A stretch of DNA of 64,000 nt, taken from CAG-177 sp003514385. GTDB lineage: Bacteria; Bacillota; Clostridia; Oscillospirales; Acutalibacteraceae. Both the position numbers and the translations under genes were made by a program. The DNA lies in contig JBPPLN010000003.1 of assembly GCA_051920445.1 (NCBI GenBank), forward strand, positions 62,001-126,000. The letters are read 5' to 3'. The notes under the pieces were generated by a model. It was given only the letters and a program-made list of their open reading frames with translations, made no database searches and was not told the origin of the DNA. The first letter of the stretch is position 1; every line of letters begins with the position of its first letter. Positions 8,091-15,516 of the stretch are shown here, one piece after another.

Positions 8091-8114
8091 GTCGTCGGGG
8101 TCGCCGACCCCTAC
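8091..8114 (-). repeat. Inverted REP hairpin of the tandem unit, first copy
   Basis: On the minus strand GTAGGGGTCGGCGACCCCGA: GTAG foot plus stem GGGGTC/GACCCC. It pairs in opposite orientation with the REP at 8204. The matching copy is at 8329-8352. Confidence 0.75.
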
Positions 8115-8203
8115 AGGGTAGGTGCGTACAATGCAATCATGCCGACAACGCACGGGCACAACGCAAACATTCTTCGCATTTTCTCAAATTCTCCGCAGTC
8201 CAT

Positions 8204-8249
8204 TGTAGGGTGCGGCGACTCGACGCACCGCTGCCGCCGACGGCGGCAC
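8204..8249 (+). repeat. REP-like hairpin repeat, copy 3
   Basis: Same foot and two stems as copies 2 and 4. It closes the second tandem unit. Confidence 0.82.
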
Positions 8250-8328
8250 AGAACGCAAGCCGGAACAAAACGAATTAAGCAGCACAAACGAAACAATAAA
8301 ATTTTCAGTGGCACTTGCGCGTCAAAGG

Positions 8329-8352
8329 GTCGTCGGGGTCGCCGACCCCTAC
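8329..8352 (-). repeat. Inverted REP hairpin of the tandem unit, second copy
   Basis: Identical to 8091-8114 and offset by exactly 238 bp. Confidence 0.75.
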
Positions 8353-8441
8353 AGGGTAGGTGCGTACAATGCAATCATACCGACAACGCACGGGTACGGC
8401 ACGAACATTTCTTGCATTTCCTCAAATTCTCCGCAGTCCAT

Positions 8442-8487
8442 TGTAGGGTGCGGCGACTCGACGCACCGCTGCCGCCGACGGCGGCAC
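8442..8487 (+). repeat. REP-like hairpin repeat, copy 4
   Basis: Last REP of the tandem array. Sequence similarity to the earlier unit fades within about 40 bp after it, which marks the array's right end. The stretch 8526-8670 beyond it is AT-rich and shows no gene. Confidence 0.82.
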
Positions 8488-8674
8488 AGAAATCAAGCTC
8501 CAAACAAAGCGAATTAAACAGCATGAATATAGCAAACGCACACTCTGTCCCCAATTTCGGACTTTCCAATCCTTGATTGAATATATCAATAAAGCAATTT
8601 TTGTGCAAAGTGCAAAAAATGGTTTTGGTAAAATAAATCGTTTCTAATCTATATATAAAATTTGAACTTTTCTG

Positions 8675-8703
8675 TTGACAAACAAAAGAGGCGCGAGTAA
8701 AAT
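8675..8703 (+). promoter_or_regulatory. Promoter of the beta-helix protein operon
   Basis: TTGACA (8675-8680), a 17-bp spacer and TAAAAT (8698-8703). Transcription would start near 8710, leaving a leader of about 170 nt before the start codon at 8879. Confidence 0.85.
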
Positions 8704-8719
8704 AAGGTTACAGTGTAAT

Positions 8720-8853
8720 GGTATAGGTATGCGGAGAGGTGGCCTCTTTTCGCAGAAACCGATGCCGTTGCAGTTGCGGCAGCGCCAATGACGCCGCTGC
8801 GGAAAATAAAGGGCAAGAAAATGCACCGTACGCCATGCGTACAAGCCCGGTGC
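8720..8853 (+). ncRNA. Highly structured 5' leader RNA, possible cis-regulator of unknown class
   Basis: Several stems can be drawn. An outer stem is GGTAT (8720-8724)/ATGCC (8762-8766), with inner GCG/CGC and AGAGG (8735-8739)/CCTCT (8743-8747). A second region offers the mutually exclusive pairs TGCCG/CGGCA and GCAGCG/CGCTGC. A third stem GCACC (8823-8827)/GGTGC (8849-8853) encloses GTACGC/GCGTAC. GGGC (8811-8814) can pair with the bulge GCCC (8845-8848), making a pseudoknot 12 nt before the ribosome binding site region. It does not match any riboswitch consensus I recognise, including c-di-GMP-I. Regulation is inference. Confidence 0.5.
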
Positions 8854-8878
8854 AAAAATCAAAAGAAAGGTGATAATT

Positions 8879-11800
8879 ATGAAGACAAGAAAAGTCGGCA
8901 AGATAGTGTCGCTGCTCGTCGCCATAGTGCTCGTTGCAACGATCATGATTCCTGCCGCCAGTGTCCTCGCAGATAACGGCAGCAAAGCCGTATCCTCCGG
9001 TGTTGACTGGACCGGCGAGGATATTCTTACTGTCAGCAGCACCACCAAAGACGGCGGAACGTCGGCTTATGAGCAGCTCAGAGATTACCTCAAGAATGCT
9101 CAGCCCGGAGATAAGCTGAACATCCGTCTTGACGCCGATATCTCCCTCCCCACCTTCGGTGTCTATAAGAACACAAATGGTGATACTTCTTCGAGCGCTT
9201 CGGCAGGTTACTACTACTCGTATGCTACATATGGCGTGTTCAAGGATGCTTATAAGAAGAAGGAAGGCAAGAAGTGGTGGGATGCCACCGACAACCCGAA
9301 ATTCGGTATAAACGAAATTCTGGGAAAATCCGGCTCCACCTACGGCGCAAGCTATGATATTCTCGATAAGAATCCTTCGATAAGCACGAACCCCTATAAG
9401 GATGTTTTCAAAGTTGCCGAGCCGGGCGATACGACCACCCGCGCATTCCTCAACTATGACCTTCAGGGCAAGGAAAATTTCTCGGCCGCCGAAAGAGAGC
9501 GCTTTGAGAGACTCGATACCGCTCAGAAGAAGCTCATGACCGGTGCAAGAGGAAATGAAGCGCTCGGCGCGAGTGCCGGTAACGATACGGCTACTTACAC
9601 CGAGTACGATGAGGCTGTGCTCTGCGTCAAGGAAGGCGTTACGGTCTGCTTGAACCTTAACGGCCATAAGGTTTCCGGCCTTAACTCCCTCGGCAGCCCG
9701 TATACAGGCGCGCCGAACTACCAGACCTCGATTTTCGTTGTCAGGGGCGACCTGACTGTCGTTGACGAGCGCGTTGTCAACGCGGGTACAGAGGCTATTA
9801 TAACCGGCGGTACCGGCTCGATTTTCGGCAAGCCGCAGTACAGCGAAAACGGCTATTCCAACTACGACCTTGTTGACTCCGGTATTTACCAGGGTGTCGC
9901 TTATTACGGTGTCGGCCTCGGCGGAAACGCCCCCAACGAATGGGGCGACGCCTATATAATCAGGCGCGGAAAGGAAGCTCCCGACAGAGAGTCATGGCCC
10001 GACCTCTCGACCCAATCGTGGAATCACAAGGTCGGCAACTACCGTATTTATACTAACTATTTCAGCCGTTTTTATGCCAATGTTAAGGAAACTCACGGCG
10101 GCGGTGTCTATGTTGCCCCCGGCGCAAGCTTCACCCTTCTCAGCGGTAAGATCTCCGGAAACAGCGCGTGGCGCCTCAACGATACCGACAATAAGTTCAT
10201 CTTCAATGTGAACTCCAGCGCGGTTGCTTGCGGCGGCGGCGTCTATGTTGACGAGAACGCGACCTTCACCATGAAGGGCGGCGAGATTTCCAACAACGCT
10301 GTCCGTGTTTATAACAAGAAAAAAGACAACTCGGATGCGACCGCTTACGGCGGCGGCGTTTACCTTGCTTCCGGTGCTGTGATGAACATGACCGGCGGTA
10401 AGATAGTTGAAAACGCTTCTTATGCCGAGACATTCAGCCCAAACGCCGGCAGCCCGAAGTCTGCCCGTTCCTACGGCGCAGGTATCTATGTCCATGAGAA
10501 CGCAATCTGCAACATCATAGGTGAAGACGTCGAGAGCGGCGCCACCACCCTTGAGATGGTTAAGAGCTTCCCCTCCGTATCGAACAACTCCTGTGGAGCG
10601 CTCGGAAGAAAAACCACAAAATCCGAGCAGGATGTTACGGTTGAGGGCGGCGGCATCTACAACAGCGGTACGCTCAATCTCAGAAACGCCCTTGTTTCCG
10701 CGAACGACTTCGCAGAGGGCGACATCGATGTTCCCAACGCAAGCCAGGAGTGCACCCTTAACAACGCTATTCATGTTAAGCGTGACGAAGCTACGGGTCT
10801 TGCCCTTTATAACTATGTTGACGCGAGCGGCAACAAGACCGAGATCACCCGTCTTGATGACAGATTCAACGAGAACCTCGAGCTTGTAACCGAAGCCATA
10901 GAGCATGAGAAATACGGCATCTACGGCACAATGCACGGCAACGAGGAGTCCGCTATTTTCTCCAACGGTGCCGGTATCTGCCTCAACGAGAAGGCTACGA
11001 TAGTCATCGGCAAGCGCGTTTGGGTTATCGATAACTATGACCTCGTTACAACAGGCCACAAGGCTTTCGCAAGCGTCAGAGATTATACAAGAACCTGGCA
11101 GCAGACCAAGAATATTACGGACGACAGAGTTGTTGAGACTATATATGACGGCACAGGCGTGAGCCGCGGTGCTGATTACACAGACCCCGCCGGCGGATAT
11201 GTCTATAACAACGAATATGTTGCCCCCGTATCCAGGAGCCAGAACGGCGGCAGCTATACAAGCCACCGCATGGACGGCTATGCTTTCTCCGATACTACCG
11301 ACGATATCTATCTGCCCGAGGGCAAGGTCATCTATAAGGGCGGCAGCCTCTATGAGACCAAGATAGGCGTCAACTATTGGAACATGGTCAACGCCGACGG
11401 CGAAGAGACCGCGGCAGAGAGAGGTAAGGGTCAGGCGGGAAGCCAGGCCGGCAACCGCGTTCTCCTCGTAGACGGTAATGTTCTCGGCAAAAAGCTTGAC
11501 AGAAACATTTGGGTTGGCGACAGCACAACGCCCGTCCAGTCCGATATCCAGTTCTTCTATCTCAACGATAACAACAAGAACTGGGAGCGTTATAAGAACT
11601 ACAAGAAGGCTGCTAACGATCTGTGGTATGACTACGACAAGAACGCTTATAACTACCAGCTGCCGGAGTCTGACAAAGGCAGAATAGGAGGCGCAGATCG
11701 AGATCTTTGTGACTTGGATGCCATAAACTCGAAGGACTGGGAAGCCAGATACAGAGTCAGAGCGATCTCCACTTCGAACAGCACTATCAACAGAGACGCT

Positions 11801-13444
11801 TCTCCGTATGAGGGCTATATAAACTACGATGTGGAGTATCCCGCAAAGCGTTGGGCAGCAGGTCAGAAGGCTTGGCCTGGTGTAAATGCGTATGATATAC
11901 ATAAAAACGGCGGCTATTGGAATTACTACAATGAGCCCACTTACAGAATAAGCGACCCCGAGTGGACACCCGATAATGACAAGGTTTTCCGTCCTCTTAA
12001 CGGTGCGTTCTCGAACGCCGTTGTCAACTTCCCGCAGAGAGCCTACCCCGTAACGGCCGAGATGAAGAACTCTCTTCCCTCGTCCTACCTCAAGGCTAAG
12101 TACATGGATTACAAGGTAATCTATGATGACAACCAGTTCGGTACTTCGACCGAGCCCGTTATCCGCCTCGGTACCTACAGCGATGCGGCGAGCAACGACA
12201 CCATCCGTAAGATGTTCGTTACCGTCAACTTTGATGAGGCTGATATCCACTTCTACGGCCAGAGCAACAACAGCATCGTTTACAACAGCGGCAGCGCGGC
12301 AACAAGCGCGCAGACCGATAAATTCACGACTAATAATACTGCTTTTGCAAATGTTGATGCTTCGGCGCTGTTCTATGGTGCAAACAGAGTTAAGGGCACT
12401 ATAAATATTGCAAAGATTGTTCCTAACTATGCATCTTATGGTAAGGGCGATATTCTTAAAGACCTCAGAGCGGCTTCTGCCACTGCAGATTCTTCTCTCT
12501 CTTATGATGATGCGGAAAAGAAAAATGAGTCAATCGATCTGTACTTCAAGGGTTGGAAATATTACACGTCTTATGGTGACGGCCCCAAAGTCGAGACACT
12601 CAGCAATTCCGTCGAAGAGAGCAGAATTGTGGGAACATCACTTACCCACCGCGGCTACTTCCCTGTTGACCTTGCAAACATCTTCAACCCCAACATCAAC
12701 TCGCAGCCCTGCCCGTCCTTGACTGCTATATGGTATACCAAGGAAGAGCTTGCCGCAGCGCGTCAGAACCTTTCTGCCTGCAAGGCGCAGCTCATTCTCG
12801 GCACTGACGGACACATTTATATCAGAGTTATATCTGTTCTTGGCGCTTATGGTAAAGATAGATATAATCTTCAGCCCATTCAGGCCTCCGACGCCAACAG
12901 TAGCTTGCGTTCGCTTTACTATAACGCGCCGACCTTTGTTGCGTCTAAACTCAATGCTACTCCCACTCTTGAGGGCGGCTATAAGGCTACTGTGAACAAG
13001 GGCAATATTGCAGCCGAGAACTATTCTGCAAGGGTTGTCAAGAAGATTATCTGCAACGACGATGAGAAAAACACTTTTACAATTGATATCTATGATTATA
13101 TCAGCGGTAATGTAAGTGATGAAAATGACATTTGGGTCAAGTTCATCAACTCCAACGCTGCATATAAGAACGCTAACAATAGTAAGAGCACCACTTATGT
13201 CTCGTTCATGTGGACAAATATCGACACCGGTCTTACACTTGCTGATATATCTAACGGCTCCGGATATTCGGATGCTGCACAGGAAGTTTTGTTTGTTACC
13301 CCCTGCATTGAGCTTACAACGGATCTGGCTGGTAATGATCATGACAGCTATTATTACGGTGCCTCAAGAGGCTTTAGCATAGCCTCTCTTGATGCGAAAG
13401 ATGGCAATAAGCTGCTTAAACAGGCAAAGACCGCAACGAAATGA
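8879..13444 (+). CDS. Very large secreted right-handed beta-helix repeat protein
   Basis: 1521 aa, predicted to be exported. The N-terminus is a clear Sec signal peptide: MKTRKVGK, a hydrophobic run (IVSLLVAIVLVATIMIPAA), and a likely cut after SVLA near residue 32. From about residue 400 to 720 there are repeated coils of the form GGGVYV-x-PGASFTLLSGKISGN, about six of them, typical of pectin-lyase-like beta-helices and adhesins. The remainder is Tyr- and Asn-rich with no recognised domain. No LPXTG, SLH or choline-binding anchor is seen. The ATG is preferred over a GTG three codons earlier because AAAGGTG is 7 bp upstream. It is first in an operon with small peptides and processing enzymes. 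Function is unknown; surface adhesion is a guess. Confidence 0.85.
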   Translation: MKTRKVGKIVSLLVAIVLVATIMIPAASVLADNGSKAVSSGVDWTGEDILTVSSTTKDGGTSAYEQLRDYLKNAQPGDKLNIRLDADISLPTFGVYKNTNGDTSSSASAGYYYSYATYGVFKDAYKKKEGKKWWDATDNPKFGINEILGKSGSTYGASYDILDKNPSISTNPYKDVFKVAEPGDTTTRAFLNYDLQGKENFSAAERERFERLDTAQKKLMTGARGNEALGASAGNDTATYTEYDEAVLCVKEGVTVCLNLNGHKVSGLNSLGSPYTGAPNYQTSIFVVRGDLTVVDERVVNAGTEAIITGGTGSIFGKPQYSENGYSNYDLVDSGIYQGVAYYGVGLGGNAPNEWGDAYIIRRGKEAPDRESWPDLSTQSWNHKVGNYRIYTNYFSRFYANVKETHGGGVYVAPGASFTLLSGKISGNSAWRLNDTDNKFIFNVNSSAVACGGGVYVDENATFTMKGGEISNNAVRVYNKKKDNSDATAYGGGVYLASGAVMNMTGGKIVENASYAETFSPNAGSPKSARSYGAGIYVHENAICNIIGEDVESGATTLEMVKSFPSVSNNSCGALGRKTTKSEQDVTVEGGGIYNSGTLNLRNALVSANDFAEGDIDVPNASQECTLNNAIHVKRDEATGLALYNYVDASGNKTEITRLDDRFNENLELVTEAIEHEKYGIYGTMHGNEESAIFSNGAGICLNEKATIVIGKRVWVIDNYDLVTTGHKAFASVRDYTRTWQQTKNITDDRVVETIYDGTGVSRGADYTDPAGGYVYNNEYVAPVSRSQNGGSYTSHRMDGYAFSDTTDDIYLPEGKVIYKGGSLYETKIGVNYWNMVNADGEETAAERGKGQAGSQAGNRVLLVDGNVLGKKLDRNIWVGDSTTPVQSDIQFFYLNDNNKNWERYKNYKKAANDLWYDYDKNAYNYQLPESDKGRIGGADRDLCDLDAINSKDWEARYRVRAISTSNSTINRDASPYEGYINYDVEYPAKRWAAGQKAWPGVNAYDIHKNGGYWNYYNEPTYRISDPEWTPDNDKVFRPLNGAFSNAVVNFPQRAYPVTAEMKNSLPSSYLKAKYMDYKVIYDDNQFGTSTEPVIRLGTYSDAASNDTIRKMFVTVNFDEADIHFYGQSNNSIVYNSGSAATSAQTDKFTTNNTAFANVDASALFYGANRVKGTINIAKIVPNYASYGKGDILKDLRAASATADSSLSYDDAEKKNESIDLYFKGWKYYTSYGDGPKVETLSNSVEESRIVGTSLTHRGYFPVDLANIFNPNINSQPCPSLTAIWYTKEELAAARQNLSACKAQLILGTDGHIYIRVISVLGAYGKDRYNLQPIQASDANSSLRSLYYNAPTFVASKLNATPTLEGGYKATVNKGNIAAENYSARVVKKIICNDDEKNTFTIDIYDYISGNVSDENDIWVKFINSNAAYKNANNSKSTTYVSFMWTNIDTGLTLADISNGSGYSDAAQEVLFVTPCIELTTDLAGNDHDSYYYGASRGFSIASLDAKDGNKLLKQAKTATK

Positions 13445-13462
13445 TTAGGAAGGGGATTTAAA

Positions 13463-13624
13463 ATGAACACAAATAAATATGAAAAGCCCCTTGCGGAGGT
13501 CATCTACTTTGACCTTTATAAGGTCAGAATGGGTGTTGCTCAGGACTCAAAGACTCATACAGTAACAGAACCGGTGACCCAATCCACTAATGCCAAGCAT
13601 TATGATTTTGGCGACCTCGGCTAA
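13463..13624 (+). CDS. 53-aa peptide with YxxP motif, possible RiPP-like precursor or small substrate
   Basis: An intact small gene missed by length-limited gene calling: 18 bp after the beta-helix gene, with a GGAAGGGG site before the ATG and another gene 17 bp downstream. The N-terminal part NKYEKPLAEVIYF contains Y-x-x-P, the motif that RRE domains bind in lasso-peptide leaders. The middle is Thr/Ser-rich (SKTHTVTEPVTQSTN) and the end is acidic-aromatic (YDFGDLG). There is no signal peptide and no cysteine. A PqqD-like RRE protein lies two genes downstream, so a leader role is plausible but unproven. Peptides with this YEKP start look common in this bacterial group. Confidence 0.75.
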   Translation: MNTNKYEKPLAEVIYFDLYKVRMGVAQDSKTHTVTEPVTQSTNAKHYDFGDLG

Positions 13625-13641
13625 GAAAGGAGCACTGTAAA

Positions 13642-13971
13642 ATGAAGACATCGCTTAAAAGAATTATTGCATTTGTGCTTGTTCTTGCACTCAGCTTCGC
13701 GGCATTTGCAACCGTGGTTTCTGCTGCTCCCGTCTCTGCGTCTGCTAAGACTGAATCGGCAAGCATCGGAAGCTTCTTTAAGAAGCTTGCTGATGCTATA
13801 AAAGGCTTCCTGGATAAGATATTCAACAAAAAGCCTGATCCGGAGCCCGAGCCCGAGCCTGACACAACCACAACTGAACCCGCTCAGTCAGACTCCGACA
13901 AGATAGTAGATGATTCGTGGGATTTTGTCGACAAGACCGGCGATGTGGATTATATAGGCGGAGTCCACTAA
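13642..13971 (+). CDS. 109-aa secreted protein with cationic amphipathic helix and acidic C-terminus
   Basis: A signal peptide spans residues 1-29 (MKTSLKRIIA, hydrophobic core, VVSA-AP cut). Residues 41-64 (SIGSFFKKLADAIKGFLDKI and FNKK) form a strongly amphipathic, Lys-rich helix like those of membrane-active peptides. A (PE) repeat and TTTT linker follow, then an acidic tail with DSWDFVDK and a final DYIGGVH. The tail recalls the YDF end of the 53-aa peptide upstream. The stop overlaps the next ATG by one base (TAATG), so it is translationally coupled to the kinase-like gene. No family is recognised. It could be a peptide substrate of the downstream enzymes. Confidence 0.8.
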   Translation: MKTSLKRIIAFVLVLALSFAAFATVVSAAPVSASAKTESASIGSFFKKLADAIKGFLDKIFNKKPDPEPEPEPDTTTTEPAQSDSDKIVDDSWDFVDKTGDVDYIGGVH

Positions 13972-14693
13972 TGGATTTTACTGCAAAAATTGCAGATTTA
14001 ACTGTAGGTATTTCCTGCAAGTATAGGCTCGTTGAGTCTATATGCAGGGAGTACCTTACGGAGGATGCTCCTATGTTTTGCGTAAGGGCTTCCGAAGAAC
14101 ACAAGGAGAAGCTCAGAAATTATTTTTTGGGCTTCTCTGAAGTCTTTTCTGATGAATATCTTGAGTCGGCCGTTATAAGTGAATCTATTGCCGATGAAGT
14201 TTTCAATTACAATGCTGCGGTTTTTCATGCGGCACTGATTTCTTTCGACGGCCGCGGAGTTGCTTTCGCCGCACCCAGCGGTACCGGCAAAAGTACGCAT
14301 ATAAGGCTGTGGCGGCGCTTGTTTGGTAGCAGAGTGGAGTGTATTAATGGCGACAAACCGTTACTTTTATTTCGTGACGGAAGATTCTTTGGTGCCGGAA
14401 CTCCATGGTGCGGAAAAGAAAACTGGGGCTGCAACAAAACTGTACCGCTTGAAGCGATTTGCTTTATCGAACGCTCAGATACAAATAGCATAAGGCCTAT
14501 CAAAGACAACGGAGAAAAAATGCGACGAATGTTTAACCAACTCATGATTCCCGAAGATAGGGACGGGTTGATGGTGAAATATCTTGATTTTGCAAATAAG
14601 CTGATAAATACCGTCCCGTTCTATCTGCTTCGCTGCAACATGGAACTTGAAGCTGCGCAGACGGCACATGACGGTATTTTCGGCATGATATAA
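13971..14693 (+). CDS. HPr-kinase-like ATPase of RiPP-type gene clusters
   Basis: A cytoplasmic 240-aa protein with a P-loop APSGTGKSTH at residues 101-110, then NGDKPLLL near residue 127 and GTPWCGKENWG near residue 150, matching HprK C-terminal kinase-domain relatives. The N-terminal third is the short extension seen in the relatives next to PqqD genes, not the HprK sensor domain. Relatives in Bacillales lasso clusters phosphorylate a Ser at the peptide C-terminus; that activity here is inference. The start is the ATG overlapping the previous stop; a longer upstream frame lies inside the preceding gene. The partner PqqD gene lies 11 bp downstream. Confidence 0.85.
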   Translation: MDFTAKIADLTVGISCKYRLVESICREYLTEDAPMFCVRASEEHKEKLRNYFLGFSEVFSDEYLESAVISESIADEVFNYNAAVFHAALISFDGRGVAFAAPSGTGKSTHIRLWRRLFGSRVECINGDKPLLLFRDGRFFGAGTPWCGKENWGCNKTVPLEAICFIERSDTNSIRPIKDNGEKMRRMFNQLMIPEDRDGLMVKYLDFANKLINTVPFYLLRCNMELEAAQTAHDGIFGMI

Positions 14694-14704
14694 AGAGGTT
14701 TATT

Positions 14705-14974
14705 ATGAAGATAAAAGACGGATTCTATATGACGGAAATCGGCTCTGATTATGTGATAATCGCCGGAACTCCAGAGGCAAAAAAACTGTTTGGCGGCATG
14801 CTCCGGCTGAATGAAACGGGTGCTTTCCTCTGGAAAAAGCTTATTGACGGAGCGACCGAAGAGAAGCTTGCCGCTGCGCTTGCGGCTGAATATGGTGTTT
14901 CCGGTGAGGTTTCTGCAAAAGATACGGCTGATTTTCTCGGTACTATCCGTTCCGCCGGTTTTGTTGAGGAATAA
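14705..14974 (+). CDS. PqqD-like protein (RiPP recognition element)
   Basis: An 89-aa PqqD-fold protein. The family binds leader peptides of ribosomally made natural products and presents them to modifying enzymes. LRLNETGAFLWKKLIDGAT near residues 38-56 is the conserved core, followed by EEKLAAALAAEYGVS and a C-terminal winged helix ending RSAGFVEE. No radical-SAM, cyclase or transglutaminase-type protease gene lies nearby, so its partners are probably the kinase-like protein and S24/S26 peptidase on either side. Both flanking genes are within 11 bp, so all three are co-translated from one mRNA. Confidence 0.88.
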   Translation: MKIKDGFYMTEIGSDYVIIAGTPEAKKLFGGMLRLNETGAFLWKKLIDGATEEKLAAALAAEYGVSGEVSAKDTADFLGTIRSAGFVEE

Positions 14975-14975
14975 T

Positions 14976-15392
14976 ATGGACGAGAATGGTCTGATGCCAT
15001 ATGAAGTGCTCTTTACTGTTGTGGATAGTGTAGTTATCGAACCGCGGGGTGTCAGTATGCTCCCTTTTCTCAAGGAGGGCAGGGACTCTGTGCACCTTGT
15101 AAGACCGGCTGCCGCGCCGCAAAAATATGATATTGTGCTCTATCGCGTGCGTGATGAATATGTGCTACATCGAATTATCGGTTTTGACGGCGATAATTAT
15201 ATAATCTGCGGCGACAATTGCCGCGGCTGGGAGCGCGGACACGGGCGAGGGGATATAATAGCCGTCGTCGATGAGATATACAGAAACGGCAAGCCCGAAA
15301 AGCCGCACTGTCTCAAAAATCGAATCTACGAGCGTCTTTGGTGCTCTTCAATGCTAAAAAGAATAGTTATGAGGCTGAAAGCTTATATGTAA
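14976..15392 (+). CDS. S24/S26 family signal-peptidase-like protease lacking a membrane anchor
   Basis: 138 aa. The motif RGVSMLPFL at residues 24-32 carries the predicted catalytic Ser27, and KYDIVLYR then YVLHRIIGF carry the second half of the site with a His in the LHRI block. CGDNCRGWERG is the third conserved box of signal peptidases. There is no N-terminal transmembrane segment, unlike SipS or LepB, so it would act in the cytoplasm or at the membrane face. The ATG follows the PqqD stop by one base. A terminator starts right at its stop, ending the operon. It may cleave the small peptides; this is inferred from context. Confidence 0.82.
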   Translation: MDENGLMPYEVLFTVVDSVVIEPRGVSMLPFLKEGRDSVHLVRPAAAPQKYDIVLYRVRDEYVLHRIIGFDGDNYIICGDNCRGWERGHGRGDIIAVVDEIYRNGKPEKPHCLKNRIYERLWCSSMLKRIVMRLKAYM

Positions 15393-15425
15393 AATGCTGA
15401 AATTGTAAATTTTAGCATTTTTTAT
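15391..15425 (+). terminator. Terminator of the beta-helix/RRE operon
   Basis: AAAATGCT, inner AAATT/AAATTT pairing, then AGCATTTTTT. It overlaps the stop of the peptidase gene. Confidence 0.85.
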
Positions 15426-15516
15426 TTATAATTCTACTAAAAAGTGTTTTTTTTGTACACTTCCTATATAATATGACATACATTGTATTTCATATGCAAA
15501 ATATAGGAGGTAAAAA

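Larger units (their letters stand above)
7888..8525 (+). repeat. Tandem array of a 238-bp REPIN-like unit
   Basis: The sequence from 8064 repeats at 8302 and the REP at 8204 repeats at 8442, both 238 bp apart. Each unit holds an inverted GTAG hairpin (GGGGTC/GACCCC), about 90 bp of filler, then a forward GTAG hairpin of the copy 1 type, so the two REPs face each other as in a REPIN. Units differ by only a few bases over most of their length, then diverge after the last REP. Open frames across it are repeats of each other and are not genes. Confidence 0.8.

Noticed and set aside
7888..8525. Possible CRISPR array
   Set aside because: The repeats are 238 bp apart, contain inverted hairpins, the intervening sequence is also repeated and there are no cas genes.
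8070..8576. Repeated open frames with ARQRVVGVADPYRVG on the plus strand
   Set aside because: They are translations of the 238-bp REPIN units, appear several times, have no ribosome binding site, and one antisense frame runs through the N gap.
8720..8853. c-di-GMP-I (GEMM) riboswitch
   Set aside because: It has GGGCAA and AAGCC-like pieces but not the GNRA tetraloop, receptor or order of the GEMM core.
9992..12250. 752-codon open frame antisense to the beta-helix gene
   Set aside because: It has no ribosome binding site, reads as random Val/Ile/Gly-rich sequence and is produced by the repetitive codons of the sense gene.
13463..13971. Classical lasso-peptide cluster
   Set aside because: There is an RRE protein and HprK-like gene, but no asparagine-synthetase-like cyclase and no transglutaminase-type leader protease, and the 53-aa peptide lacks a Gly/Ser-started core with a suitably placed Asp/Glu ring acceptor.
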